From NCBI GenBank assembly GCA_024138025.1, contig JAMXBD010000362.1, positions 124,001-188,000 on the forward strand: a stretch of 64,000 bases of DNA, written 5' to 3'. Below are positions 23,878-37,000 of this stretch, piece after piece (the first letter of the stretch is position 1; every line of letters starts with the position of its first letter). The DNA is from Combretum micranthum (lineage: Eukaryota; Streptophyta; Magnoliopsida; Myrtales; Combretaceae). Under the pieces are notes generated by a model. The model was not told the DNA's origin and searched no databases. It saw only the letters and a list, made by a program, of their open reading frames with translations. A program made the translations under genes and the position numbers.

Positions 23878-24710
23878 ACAATTAAACGGCCAACTAAGAA
23901 GGCTTAGGAACCGTGAACAACGTGATTCAAATAACCTTCCGATTCAACAAGACCAACCTCAAGCCATGCTGCCACTAAATCAATAGGGAAATGTTCTTGT
24001 GCCATCTCAAAATCTACCTAGTGATGTCCTAATTGCTATAGGACAACTTTCTAACCTATTAAATGCTTTCCTTCAAAATTAGCAAGCGCCACCGCCTACA
24101 CCACCCCCAACTACCAAAGTGCAAAAGGCTACTATTGAAGCACCTACACCACAAGAAGCACAATCGCACATCACGTCGTTACCATCGCCATCGCTACCAA
24201 GACCCTATTGCAACACCTTGCTAAACTTTATCAAAAGTAATCGCTATTTTGATTGAGCCTTCAACAAGCCTAAGGAGGCCGAAAATTTGCTTGCACAAAT
24301 GGAAAGGTCTTTTTTAGCTTTTGAAGTGCTTTACCATATGACACTCAGTTGTGGCACTTACAAGCTCCATTTCAATGCTCGAGTCTAGTGGGAATCTAAA
24401 AGTCATGAATTGCCAGCTCTAGTCGCATGGGACATGTTCTACCACAAATTTATGTAAAACTACTTTCCAGGAAGTCTCCAAGTACAATACAATGTTGTTT
24501 TCCGCCACATTACACAATGAGGTAGATAGTGGAACAGTATGAGATGGAGTTCAATGGGCTTCTTTAGCACGCTTCCGACTCATCAAACATAGTGAGGAGC
24601 TAAAAAAGGCGGGTTTTTTGAATGGATTGGATGAAGATCTACGAGTTTAACTAGAGGAGTTCGACATCAGGTGTAAAGGCCCGACATACCTCAAATCTAA
24701 TTTCAGGTGT
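23878..24710 (+). pseudogene. Ty3/gypsy gag relic
   Basis: The plus-strand frame starting near 23878 reads through a charged segment (LNGQLRRLRNREQRDSN), a Pro-rich linker (QAPPPTPPPTTK) and then the capsid core: KPKEAENLLAQMERSF, an ARV-W position where the second of two Trp is a stop, LPALVAWDMFYHKF and NYFPGSLQ. In a shifted frame it continues with YEMEFNGLL and a KHSEELKKAGFLNGLDEDLR block. This is the standard order of the retrotransposon capsid family. At least five stops and two or more frameshifts make it non-functional. It is cut off near 24728 by the next LTR. No zinc knuckle, protease or polymerase follows. Confidence 0.75.
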
Positions 24711-24728
24711 GCTTACTCCCTAGTCCCG

Positions 24729-26571
24729 TGTAATACCCTAAGTATTACATACCTAGGCTTCCTTTAAAAGGTTTTTTTTCTTTTTTTTTTTTTTTTTGTG
24801 GAACATTTGCTAGCTAATTTTAGATTTTGAAATCATTGAGTTAGATTCTAGAGACAACTGGATTTATAACGGTAAAATAACTTTATAAAGATATTTCTAA
24901 CTTTTACTCACATAAGTATATCAACTTTTAAAACAAAATCATTCTATTAGGTATCTCTTAGACCTTTCATGATGGTACAACAAAAGCTTAAAATATTAAA
25001 TTACAAAACATGAGCTTCATAACCAGCCCCTTACAGAAAATCAGCAAACTTTAAAGATATAAATCCAGTTCTTAAATAAAATAAAATCAAATACAAAAAA
25101 TCCAACGGCTCTACTTCACTTCACTTCTCCTCCAAAACCTATAAAATTACCCATACCCGAGTCAAACATCATCATCATCCAAACCATCATCATCACTTGG
25201 AATGAAAATAATAATGAGTCGAAGCCTAATACATAGCAACACAAGCACACACGAGTTCATACACATTCTTATTCTAATGTAACGCATTAATCAACAGTTT
25301 ATATTTTTTAATTAAAGCGAAACAAGCAACACTAGAACACTCACACTCCGAAACAATCTTTAGGAATCTGGAGGTCCTAAGTAACAATAGATGCTCAAAA
25401 GGTTGACAGTCTGTATACTTATATCTCCAATATCTAATTGAAAAAGAGAAAGAGCCTCATCTAGGGCCCACAGCTGTTACATAGCTTTACTCATCTCATT
25501 CCATAACATCGTTTAGTTCAATCAGTCCCATAAACGTGAACTAACCATGTTACTTTGCCCCAAGCTTAAGCAAACTTATGCAACCACTTTATGAATTGTA
25601 ATTGCATCATGGTAAGAGGTGGCTTTAGCGCCTAACAACCGCATCTAACTCTGAACAAGGTTGTCGCTCCCTGAACCAAATTAAATAACACAAGCACAAG
25701 TAATGCTCATTAATTAGGCCATCTTCAAGTTTTAGTTCATTAGGAATGCCTATCCTAACAAACAATAAGCACATCACTGAGTACTTAATTGATTCGAAAT
25801 CCAAACAGATTAGAGGAAAGATTAGGAGCCATCTTAGAATATAGCCAAGTATCCATATATATTTAAGAATTAAACTCATATAAACATTTAAATTAATTAT
25901 CCATTTATATCATACTCATTTTAAAAGCTTGTTTGATTAAACAATAATTAGGAACTCTGCCATGGCTGCGAAGATCGCCCTGCTAACATACGGACAGTTA
26001 TCCATTGCCTATCAAATCAGTTCTTCTCTATTTGTTTATAATCATTTATTATAAAAATATAATAAAAACATACGTTTTCAAAAATATTCATTTATCTTAG
26101 CAAACAAAAATTTGAATCAACCTATTCCCCTTATTATTTATGGTTTCGCTTAACACATCAATCTTAGCCAAATAACAAATTATTAAGCCTATGTTAACTT
26201 TATCCGGGCTAAATTAATTAGAATTAATCATTTAATTCAATTACTAAGTCATTTGATTAAACTTAATCAATCTAATTCATTTTAGCTCACTAAAGTACAT
26301 TTAGTCAAGTTGGACTTAGATTTATTATCTAAGTTTGTTTTATACTTAAGATTCATTTTATTCTTAAATCTATGTTAAATCTAATTTGTTATTAAACCCA
26401 TTAATTCACTTAACTCAATTTTAATTATATAAATTAACCAACATAATATTAACTATAATTTATATTTTCCATTTTTTTTAATTTTTTCGATTTTTATAAA
26501 GAACATGGGTAGATACACAAGTCATCCTCCACTCCATGCTTCAAGCATATGAGAAGCAAAACCAATGCATT
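24729..26571 (-). repeat. LTR, minus orientation, interrupted by a later solo LTR
   Basis: Starts TGTAATACCC, the reverse complement of an LTR end of the GGG(C/T)ATNACA type seen at 22642. From 25150 on it matches 120-1430 (copy 1). It inserted just after the gag relic. At 26571 it is interrupted by the solo LTR at 26572-30939, and sequence from 30945 onward should be its continuation. I could not find its right end or a matching duplication of its left flank (TCCCG). A T run of about 20 bases is near 24778-24797. Confidence 0.55.
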
Positions 26572-28093
26572 TGTTACGTCCCGAGGGGTACCCTAAACGT
26601 GGCAGTCTGCCGTACACAATACTAAAGCCTAAGAATGACTACCTCAGTCATGCAAAAGCTTTCATATCATGTACAAGGCGTACATCACAACTAAGGGAAT
26701 GCATCGAAGTAGCGCAATTTACATTTAATAATAATGAAGTAACAAGGTAAGGAGAATACTTATCATAAAATGTAAACTGCAATTTTTAGGGGCATATCTC
26801 TCTATTGTCTTCAAATAAATATACATCTTAGAATTTCCAAAACACTAACATAGAATACATTACATGTAAAGAACCTTATAAAATAACTTCATCTATGTTT
26901 CCATTGCCTTCATAAAAGCTTAACATCCTTCCATGACTTTCTTATCATCATGATCCTCAATTTAAGCCACGGGTATACATGTTTCAACAAAATCTATAGG
27001 GGTATAAGCTACAACTAGCTTAGTGAGATATTCCTTTTCATTTGCACCATGTTTTCAAACAAGTTCATTTAAATTTTCACACATATGCTATGCGTACAAT
27101 GCAACAATCACGTGATTACGCAAATATATATAGTTATCTGAAAACCATATATAGAACGGATTTACCCCTCCGTATCGAAGGTTAGGGAGTCGGTGATGAA
27201 GATCCTCGATCTTCTACTGCTAGTCCCCAGGTCCCCACACAAAGCGTTCGATTGGCTCGGCTCCGAACCTAAAGTCGCATTCCTCGGGCGATTTGGATTC
27301 TCTAGGAAGAAACATGGCCCACGTAACAGCACGATAACAGCCAATCCAACTCTACGATTAGGAGTTGCAGCCTTCCGAAAGAGATGTGACTCGATGAATG
27401 CTATGCGTGAGCGTTTTATTTTTCTTAAGCTAAACCTTATTAAGGCTAATTAGGGGGCGATCAATCAATTTAGCAAATAATAAACAGTCATACAAATAAG
27501 TAAACAAAAACACTTAAACAGGTAGTTTGAAGTTGCGATATTCTTAATTTTCATTTCACGCATGAACATAAAATCACATATATATACATATCTTGAATTC
27601 CCCGTATATATCCATTTTTATCTTTTCTTGGTATACTAATGCTACTACTTTACAAGCACAAGCAAGATAACGGAATTAAGACGAATAACTCACTCGTTTA
27701 TTTGCGATCTTCTTAGTCGTAGTAATCCTTAGGAAAAATAATTTCGTATCATTCATCACCTAGATAAAAGAAATACGGGATGAGTATTTCGTAGAAATTC
27801 TACTTAAACTTTCTAATTCTATTTCACTATGTTCGTCAAAATCGCATAAAATGAAATTCCAATTTAAAATGGCCATAACTTGCTCATTTTAACTCAGAAT
27901 TTCGCATATAATATACCGTTTTCTACCTATTCGAAAAGATCTAACCATTTCTAAGGTTATTTGTATTATGTAAGGTCATTTGGGTTCCGAAAACATAGGA
28001 TACATATTTAAAATGAATATTTCTAGATTTTGCGAAATAATTTTCCAACTCAACTTCATTCAAAAATCATTTGATGAATATATATATATTATG

Positions 28094-28118
28094 TATATAT
28101 ATATATATATATATATAT
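28094..28118. repeat. (TA)n microsatellite
   Basis: About 12 uninterrupted TA units, preceded at 28080-28091 by a shorter AT run. Confidence 0.9.
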
Positions 28119-29276
28119 GATTGATAAATCTCTTTAGTATATAGATAAGCTCACTTTATATGTAAAATTTCTAATGGTAGTGTCTCAACAATTTATTTCA
28201 TAAAATAATTCATTTTGAGTTGTTAAAACTTTAATTTTGACAAATTTCTTTTCAAGTACTTTGAAGAAACTTTATATTTTCATAGGTTATTATAAATGAG
28301 TATATTCTTATTTTATTTTCTTCATTCCATTTTCCAAAACAAGTAAATTTTTCTTTAACCTTAGTCTTTCTTAAATTTTACTTCTAGTGATAAATGATCA
28401 AAGTTATCAAAAGTGTATTAAATTGTCGAAAACCTTTTTATAAATTGGTATTTAGAATGGTTTTAGAAAATGAGTCATGTCTTCTTATATTTATTATTTA
28501 AAATATAATTTTTTATTTTCTAAAACTTGTTCTTTTATTTCCTTTGAAAAGAATCCTCTTTATTGATAAAATCATTTGTTTTTAATCTCATTTTATTTAT
28601 ATTCTTTGAAAATAAGTTTTTTCTTTAGAAACTTGAAAATCATTATTTCCTAAGTGGGTTTATAACTTTTGGGTTGAATTCATCTTAACTTTGAAAACTA
28701 GTTTGTTTCTTAGTTTTGTTATGGTGTTAAAAAGAGTTTAACCTTAAGCTTTTTGTGAAAACTTTGAATATTAACAAATTATTTTACTAAAACTTAAGTT
28801 ACCATAATATACAAAGAAAGTATTTATTTCTTATGTTTTCTTGGTAAAACTATCTTTTTTATTTGAGAAAACTCGTATTACTCTATTTCTATGTTGTTGA
28901 TAATAACTTTATTATATGCGCCAAGTCACATAATAGAAAATTTAGTTTGAGTTCCTTTAATAAAGTAAAATTATACATTTAAATTAGTTGAGACAATATC
29001 ATTATGTAGATGTAAGTATTATGAGCATGTAAAATAATAAGAATATGAGAAAATACTAGAAACGAATAATAATAAGCAAGATAATAAAATACTAAGTATT
29101 GAAAACTTTAGCTTAATCAAGGTATCCCGATCAAGTATTGGGAGCCTTAACTTTATCAAGGCATCTTGGACTAAGAATAGACTAGTCCCAAAAGAATAAA
29201 GAAAATAAAGAAAATATTGTTTTGACTTGATATGGACAAGTCTAAGACTAAAAAGACTAGTTTAAAGAAATAACAT

Positions 29277-29389
29277 GAAATAAATAAATTGCAAAGCATG
29301 ACATAAATAAATTGCAAAGTATGAAATTAAATAAATTGCAAGGCATGAAATTAAATAAATTGCAAGGCATGAAATAAATAAATAACAAG
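29277..29389. repeat. Tandem array of 23-24-bp units within the solo LTR
   Basis: Five consecutive units starting at 29277, 29300, 29323, 29347 and 29371. Each is built on GA(A/C)AT-AAATAAATTGCAA, and the third and fourth are identical. The last is partial. Confidence 0.85.
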
Positions 29390-29800
29390 TGAGCTTATAT
29401 GCTCTAAATATATTTAGTTAGATATGAATAAGAAACAAGAACAACATAATAAGATAGGAAGTTCATGTGCAAGAACAAAACAAGAACATGTTGTTGCTTT
29501 TACTACTCATATGAGTTTCAAACAACACCATAGTCATGTTAACTTACATGACATGAGTGAATAAATGGTTGGAAGAAGTTTACCTAAAGTGTTTATGTGG
29601 TATGAAGATGGTAGATGAATTGGGTATTATGTGAGTAGTGATATGTGGTATATAGTTTGTATATAAGGAATTATTTTTGTGAAGACTTGGTTTAAGAGAT
29701 TTTTGGTAGAGAGAAATTTTGAAGAGAAGATTTGTGGAGAGATTTTGGGAGAGTTTTGGTAGTGAAATGAATTGTGTGAAAGAATGAAGGAGAAAGGGGG

Positions 29801-29808
29801 TATTTATA
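29801..29808 (-). promoter_or_regulatory. Candidate LTR promoter TATA box
   Basis: Reads TATAAATA on the minus strand within CTATAAATACC, a near-ideal plant TATA context. It lies 1.1 kb inside the 5' end (minus orientation) of the solo LTR. Confidence 0.5.
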
Positions 29809-30944
29809 GAATTTTGGGGTGAAAATTAGATGTAATTAAATTAATTGAAAAAGAATTAAATGAAGATGAAGAGAGAGGGAGGAGTGGATGGCAATTTGAA
29901 GGAGAGAGAGAAGTTTGATTAAAAATTAGTTTAAGAAGAAAAGTGTGAGAAAAGTTTAGTAATATGTAGTGTAGAATTTTTATGGAAAAGAAAATTGTAA
30001 GAAATAGGTATGTAGGTGTAAGAATAGGTAGTAAGAAAAAGTAGAGATAGAGGAATAGTAATGAATAGTAAAAAATACTATGAATAGTAAACTAGACAAT
30101 TAGAATACCGGTAGTAATAAAAATATGCGTATAAATGCAATATCTATAATTTTTAGCTACCGAAAAATTCTAAAACTGATATTTTTGAAAACATTATATT
30201 TTTACGAGTCTATTGGTATTAACGGAATATTTTTATCATCCGGTGTACCAGGGCACGATTTTTGAAAACTAATCCCGTTCGGATCCGAAGGACACTATAA
30301 TTTTGCAAATCTAATATTTTTAAGGTTCCCTATATTATTACGAACTATTATCAACAATTATTTTCATTTCGTTGTTTAGGGTTTAAGAGCGCGGGATTGC
30401 TGGATCTTAAACACTAGGGTTGTTGTAAGCTTTGTTGACTTTTAGGGTTCCAGTTTGACTTCCGGTTTTGTTGAGTTATTTGTAAGATATAATTTTGGAG
30501 TTTTGACCGTATTTATTTTTAGTTCGATATCTATAGTTTATCTCATTTTATTTGTGATTATTTAATAGTTTTCAGTTCTCGAGATCGTTTAACCAAGTCT
30601 CAATTTGACTTTTGGTGAAATTTGAAATTTCTGATTCTAAAATTTACCAAAGGATTTAAGATCTTCACATTTCGTTGTTGAGCGTTATTTGGATATATCG
30701 TTTTGATTTATATTTAGGAATCGGGTAGATGATTTGATTGGCGTACGGATGTTGATTCAACCGATAATTGGATTTTCTATTTTGTTTTTGAGAGTTCTGT
30801 TTTTCTCAAGATTAAGAATTCTCATTTTTTATCTTATTTAGAATTAAGTTTTAACTTGGTTCAATATTTAGGGTTTTGATTCTGGTGTTTGACTCTTAGG
30901 AATATTTTCTAAGAATTATGGAATTTTCAGGGGTTTACAGCATT

Positions 30945-32490
30945 CAACCGTGAACGTGTCATGTTTGTTTAATATTCCAGATGCTCGAAGATTAGAAAGA
31001 AGTATGATGATATACATATAGCTATGTTCTATTCAAAATGTTACACACGCGAGAAATAGAATGAAACACAGTGAGATGAGGGATGACATATTCCAACCAT
31101 GCTATTCTGGGAATGTTCATATAAAACAAATTAGAGAGAAGCACGATTGGATAGGTTTGGCCGTGTCCTAACCGTGTTCTAGCCGTGTTCATTTTATGAC
31201 GTGTAAAAAATAAAAAGCACAACTAATATGGCTTTCCACGTTCTCCTCATGGTCATATACAAAAATCGGGCATGTATATTTTGCCTTACTTTAACTACTT
31301 GGTTTACATTAATTTTTCACATCACCATGCGGGTCAATATCTGATGATGAAAATCTTTTATAAACCGCAATGTATACTCTAGGTTTTAACAATAGTTTGC
31401 TATCGATAATGAATTGCATGTCCAATACTGACACAAATTTGTTTATAATATAATCTCTTTTAGATGTCCTTTTTTTTTCTTTTTTGTGTTGTAATATATA
31501 GTGATAGAAAACAATAGTCCGATCGTGTAGTGCGATCCTTTTTAGTAGTAATACAGCAACCTTATTCTTGTTCTCCACTTTCAATCAATTTGATTATTTT
31601 CAATACAATCTCGTTTCAGCAGCGTATACTTGCTTTTTATGATAGTTCTTCTCATCTGTTTGGTTTGTCTTTTTTTTATTGTTTTAATAATTTATTTTTT
31701 ATCATTTTTGAATAAATTTTTTATCATGATTTAGATACAAATGAAAAACAAACATTTTTACTCATAAATAGATTAAACAAACCAAATATAGATTAGATAT
31801 AGATAAGATACAGATAACATATAGATGCAGATTAGATACAAATAAGAAACTGATGAAAATCAAATAATTCAAAAATTTAGTTGATTCCATTCGTCATAAT
31901 TTTTTAGATTTGTACAAGTTAAAACTTTATCTGTGCTAAATTCACTTGCACCATGGCCATCAAGCAATCAGTTGAACTAAGACAGAATGCAAACATTTTT
32001 ATTCAATGGTATGATAATTTATATTGGAAGTTACATTTACAATAGTTTTTCTCTTTGGAAATTAATGTCATTTCATTTACTTTAGGAAAACACAACGAAC
32101 TCATTGGCAAATACATATCCTCGCTATTTTATTTAATGTATAACCGTGAAAGCTCTGATACTACATCAATTAGTATTTACAATTTTTATGGTGTTTTATA
32201 TGAATTTTCTATGTAAATTTGTTGTCCAATTATTATCTCTATTTGATGACAGCACATACACTTGGCTTTTTTATTTTTATTTTTCCTTCTCATTTTAGGG
32301 TGAATTCTTTGGTTAGTAAACTCAAGAAGTCAATGGCAAAAAAAAAAAAAAAAAAAAATACGAAAGAAGTCAAGTTCCCTAATATAATATACAAATAATT
32401 ATTTTATATTAAAAAGCAAAGATGTCATTCATGATTTTATTGTCAATCCTAAAGTTTAATTAATTTTTGTCAGTTATCAAATGCATGAAT
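30945..32490. other. Unrecognised sequence with simple repeats
   Basis: No gene supported. Around 31165-31190 CCGTGTYC occurs three times in a row. At 31786-31845 there is a degenerate (AGATAY)n run. An A run of about 21 bases lies at 32338-32358. The left part may belong to the LTR that starts at 24729. Confidence 0.4.
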
Positions 32491-32593
32491 GAAGATGAAG
32501 AGTCATCATTAAAGATGAAGATACGTTATTAATGATGAATAGATGTCATTATTAAAGATAAAGAGATGTTATTAAAGATGAAGAGACGTCATT
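32491..32593. repeat. Minisatellite of about 20-23-bp units
   Basis: Five degenerate units starting at 32491, 32514, 32534, 32557 and 32577, each of the form GATGAAGAGAYGTYATTATTAAA. Its position near the start of an LTR-like stretch suggests an LTR-internal array. Confidence 0.75.
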
Positions 32594-34001
32594 GTCTTTA
32601 GATTTAAAAGGAATCTATCTTTTCCTTAGGGTTTATAATTGGATTTGAAAGGGAAATTGAAGAAAGACCTATCTTGATTGGGAGATCTAGATTTTGAAGA
32701 ATCAAGAAGGATTAATGATCATTTCTAGGAAAGATTGAATATTATTAACCTTTATGTTATTATTGAAATAATTTTGTTGACTTTTAGTCTAAAATTTGGT
32801 TGAACAAATCCTAAGGTTTGGGAGATTTTTTGAGAAAAATATGTTTTTTGGAGGAATTTTGTGTTTCAATTGAGAAGAAAGGTATGGATTTGTGTTCCCA
32901 TTTAGATTGGGGTATTAGATGATATATACAATTAGGTTTATATGATGGTGTATGCTATTGAAAGTTGTTATGTTTATAATATCAGGCTTTGGTGAATTTG
33001 AGTTGTGTTCTAAAGGAGAATTGGTGATTTGGAGTTTCTGCTCCTTGAAATTGATTCAGGTACGACCATTCCTTGTTTTATTGTACGTACTTGTAGGTTT
33101 AGATTTGTTCAATGAATCAAATTATGTTGGACTTTTAGATATATTGTTTTCTGTGTGTGTTTAGTTGTTGTTAGTAAAGACCACGTAGAGTGTAATACTA
33201 ATGTTAACAACCTGATGATCCTACTAATGTTGACAACCTGATAATCCTTGTGTGGTGTTATCCCAAGTAGAGTTGCATCTGGAGATAATTCTAATAGATT
33301 AGGAGTCATACCAGCTTAATTGTGGTACGCAACAATGTTTGGGAAGTACCCAACATCACTATATATATGTAAAAGTATTTTATATAAAGAGTTGTTTTCT
33401 TTGGGGTCATGAGTCGCTTCGGGTTTAAGATTATTTGCAATTAGTCCTAAACTATGATGTCTGCTTCACTAATCAAACATAACAACCTGTGTGTGCTACA
33501 TTAGTTTAGGATTGTATGTGAGATTTGTACGTTGCATGTTCATGCGTTTTTGCTTGTGGGTTAGAGTACTGAGCGTTTTGCTCATTCTTTATTTTTTTAA
33601 GGAACCGGAAAAGATCAGGTATACTATGACTTGTCAGGATTTGATGTATATGTAGGTTACGAGGAGGACGATAGTGTACCACACTCCCCTACTGATGTTT
33701 AGGATAACTAGCTTAGATTTAAAATAATATGAAGACTTTATCAGATATATATGTTTTCATGAATTTAAGGCTGTTTAAACAATTTTCTTTTATGTTTATA
33801 AGTTTGATTATTATTGGCTATGATTTATGCTCGTAAGGATTTAAAAGTTCAATTTTGAAGATATGTTAGACAAGTACCTTTTATGAGAGTATGGAGATTA
33901 TTGTTAATACTTATTTATGGTGTAGAGTTTCATAGCCTTAGCATACTTATAAAGAGAAGGACACATGGCGAGTTGTAATACCTTCATCTTTGAACGTTAC
34001 A
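32594..34001 (+). repeat. LTR-like stretch, plus orientation, ending at 34001
   Basis: The end GAACGTTACA (33992-34001) resembles the LTR ends of the giant-LTR family, and a TGGTATTAGAA primer-site-like sequence follows 7 bp later. The left edge is not resolved. At 33197-33248 a 26-bp unit is tandemly duplicated with two mismatches. Confidence 0.45.
33197..33248. repeat. 26-bp tandem duplication
   Basis: Units 33197-33222 and 33223-33248 differ at two positions only. Confidence 0.9.
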
Positions 34002-34008
34002 GCTAAAA

Positions 34009-34026
34009 TGGTATTAGAAAAATAGG
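34009..34026 (+). other. Degenerate primer binding site (initiator Met tRNA type)
   Basis: TGGTATTAGAAAAATAGG resembles the canonical TGGTATCAGAGC-type site and lies 7 bp after a candidate LTR end. No gag is recognisable downstream. Confidence 0.4.
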
Positions 34027-37000
34027 TTTTGATCTTATTAGATTTAAGATATGAACTCCTTAGGACAGTAAGATGAAGAGAGGGGGTAGATCATGGGAAA
34101 GCTAGTAGTAATGGAAATCTTAGAGTTGTTATCTTTAATTAAATTTTTCTAGGTTGATCTCTTCATTATGATTTCTTATTGTTTCTTTCATTAGAGCTTA
34201 TTGTTTATAAGTATTATATTTATTTCATTATGTTTTCATAATTATTTTCATATATTTTCTTGGAATATTTGTGATTTTATTTTGTTTTTGTTGTTACTCC
34301 CTAAAATACATAGAAAAGTGATTAGTAAAAGAAATAAAGCTCAACAAAAATCTAGAAATGATAATTTATAAAAACCAAAATACCTTCTTACTATGACTTT
34401 TAGGTTCTACTATAAGAAGTTAATGACATCAAATAAAATATAACTAACAAAACAATAATGACTAGATTAAGTTAAAAAGAATATATAAATACAAACATAA
34501 AGAAATTAATAATTGTAACTTATATGAAGAAATTTAGAACTCAACTATCACAATTTTAATGACTACAAATTCCAAAATTATTTGAATGAAATAAATTATT
34601 GAAACCTCCTCTTAAGTTAGCCAAGAGACTACCTATAATAGTCAACAACGTAAACAAATCTTTAATGATTGTTAATTATGAAATTCAAAGAAAAGTTTAA
34701 AAAGAACCATAATTTGAATTAAATTATGCAAATGCAAAAGGCATACGGATTAAGATAGAATAAAAGCACCTCGAAAGATTGTAAATTACAAATAACAAAG
34801 GTAAAATATTAAAGTTATAAATAAAAGAGAATGAAAATGACAAATTACCCTATCAAATTTCCATAGCGGTAGTGACAACTCTATAACAAGAATTTATGAA
34901 GTTTAAGGATTAAGAACAAATATCATAAATTGAACCTTCAATTATTATATAAATGTGTAATAATAATGAATCTAATATTAGAAAATGTGAAGCGGACTGA
35001 CAAGTTCATGGTTTGTCTTATTCGATAAATGTGGTGTTTAGTAAGTATTGTCTGCTGTTTTATCGTGCTGTCACCTCCATTCTTGTCATATCCAGCCTTT
35101 TTATTTTGATTCATGTCATTTTAAGTTATCATAAGAATCAAGTCATATGTCAACCTAGCATTGGTCAGTTTAGTTACTCTTGATATTTGTTAGCTTCTCT
35201 TGCTATTAAATTTATGACGGAAAAAAATTCTTGATCACAAGCAAAAAGATAAAATATATGTGAATATATATGTATAAGAGGACTAAATGAATGAAGACCA
35301 ACAAATTAGAGACAAAAAAAATTATAATCATGATAAAAAAAAGACTTTAACGCAAAATAAAGTACCAAAAATCGGTATACCTCATAACTGTAACTTGACA
35401 TTAATAACAAATGTAATAAAATGTTGTCAATTATGACAAAAGCCAAAATTGTTAATGTAATAGTAAACTCATAAAATCAACTAAAGTGAAAAGGAAGAAT
35501 GTAAAATGATTCTAATCGAGAATCAAAATGATAAAAGTACAAATAATGATAATACAAGTAAGCAAAATATACTAATCAATTACTCCTCGATTAATGATTT
35601 ATTAGGAGTGCAACAACCAAATTAATACAATTATATATATTTATGGTTTTCCTTTCACTTCTTTTATGTGGTGAAGTGGAATAGAGATGGTATTTGAAGG
35701 ACGTATGGAAATGAATGACTGCTTAATAGAAAGTTATTGGCAAGTGTAAGGATGGAAAAAATGCTAATACAGTTGTTGGAGGAGTATTCAAAGTAATTTA
35801 CAGAAAAGTTTGAGATAACAAGTATTAGTATGACAATGAAGGGTCAGCATTATAAGAAAATGATTGGGAAATGGGAGAGAAATAAAGATTGTTACCAAGA
35901 TAAGATGACAATATTAAAGATGATAAGTAGATAGAAGTTAGAGGCCAAAGAAAGATAACTAAAGTTGATTAGAAGAAACCAGAGGTATAAAGAAAATATT
36001 TATTGATGGTTAACAATTATATTACTAGTCTAGTAGAGACATGAAAGTAAGTGAGAAAGGTCATGTAGAAGAACAAAAGTAATCGAGAAAGATCATATTA
36101 AAGACTAGATGAGAAGGATTGGAATAATCAGTAAATAAGAGAATAGCTGAATCTTATAAAGATATGAATGTGTATGTGGAACGGAAATTGTACGAAGGAA
36201 ATGTGATCTTAATGAGTTGTAAGTTATGAGAAATCTAAGGATGAAGAATGATAATGACATCTGGACTAATATATGATGATGAGTTTTAGGATGATTCTTA
36301 GAAAAGTATATATAAGACCATATATATAAATCATTACATAAAGTGGCAATATAAGTTTTGGAAGATAATTGGAAGCATAAATGATAAATGAAAGTTATTG
36401 ATTATTTATTGCATCTGACAATGGTGGAAAATTTTGATTAAATCAATAGAGACATAGATGTTATAATCATCTAAAATAATAGACCAATGTGAGATTTGAT
36501 CTTTAGAGTTAGGGTTGAAAAACCTTAAATTTCATGATTTGAGTTTTCTAATTATTATTTGAAGGATTATAAGATGACTATATTCTAAGGAAGTTTCAAT
36601 GGAAAAGACGATAATAAGTGATAAGATATATTGATCAAATAGTGTTAGTGATTTGCTATTTTATATGTAGATTTACTCAAAGAGCTAAAAATCAATGAAA
36701 ATTTATTATTTTTTACCAATAAATTTGGTAGGTCATTAATGTCTTTAAAATAAGTCATAGTATGTTAACATATAACTTTAGTATTGGATTTGAGTAAATC
36801 TGCATATAAAAACTTCTTTCTTTTTACTCATAAAATATGAAAATCGAGACATATTGATCTATTTTTGTATTTACCTACTACAACATTTAAACCAAAATCT
36901 TATGTTAAGATTTGAAAGTTTAAGATATTTTAGTTGCATGGTAAATTAAAAATTGATTTGGTATCTCTCCAATTTTCAATCTTCATCGATAAAAACAAAA

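Larger units (their letters stand above)
26572..30939 (-). mobile_element. Giant solo LTR (4.4 kb) with perfect target-site duplication
   Basis: Starts TGTTACGTCC at 26572, ends GGGGTTTACA at 30939, and is flanked by GCATT at 26567-26571 and again at 30940-30944. It shares both ends and long internal segments with the 8619-13627 copy (roughly 80% identity or better over the first 120 bp). No gag or pol lies inside. On the minus strand TATAAATA (29801-29808) could be the promoter. It also contains a (TA)12 microsatellite (28094-28118) and a short tandem array (29277-29389) that the other copy lacks, which accounts for some of the structural difference. Confidence 0.9.

Noticed and set aside
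29277..29389. CRISPR-like array
   Set aside because: Units are directly adjacent without spacers, AT-rich, and inside a plant LTR.
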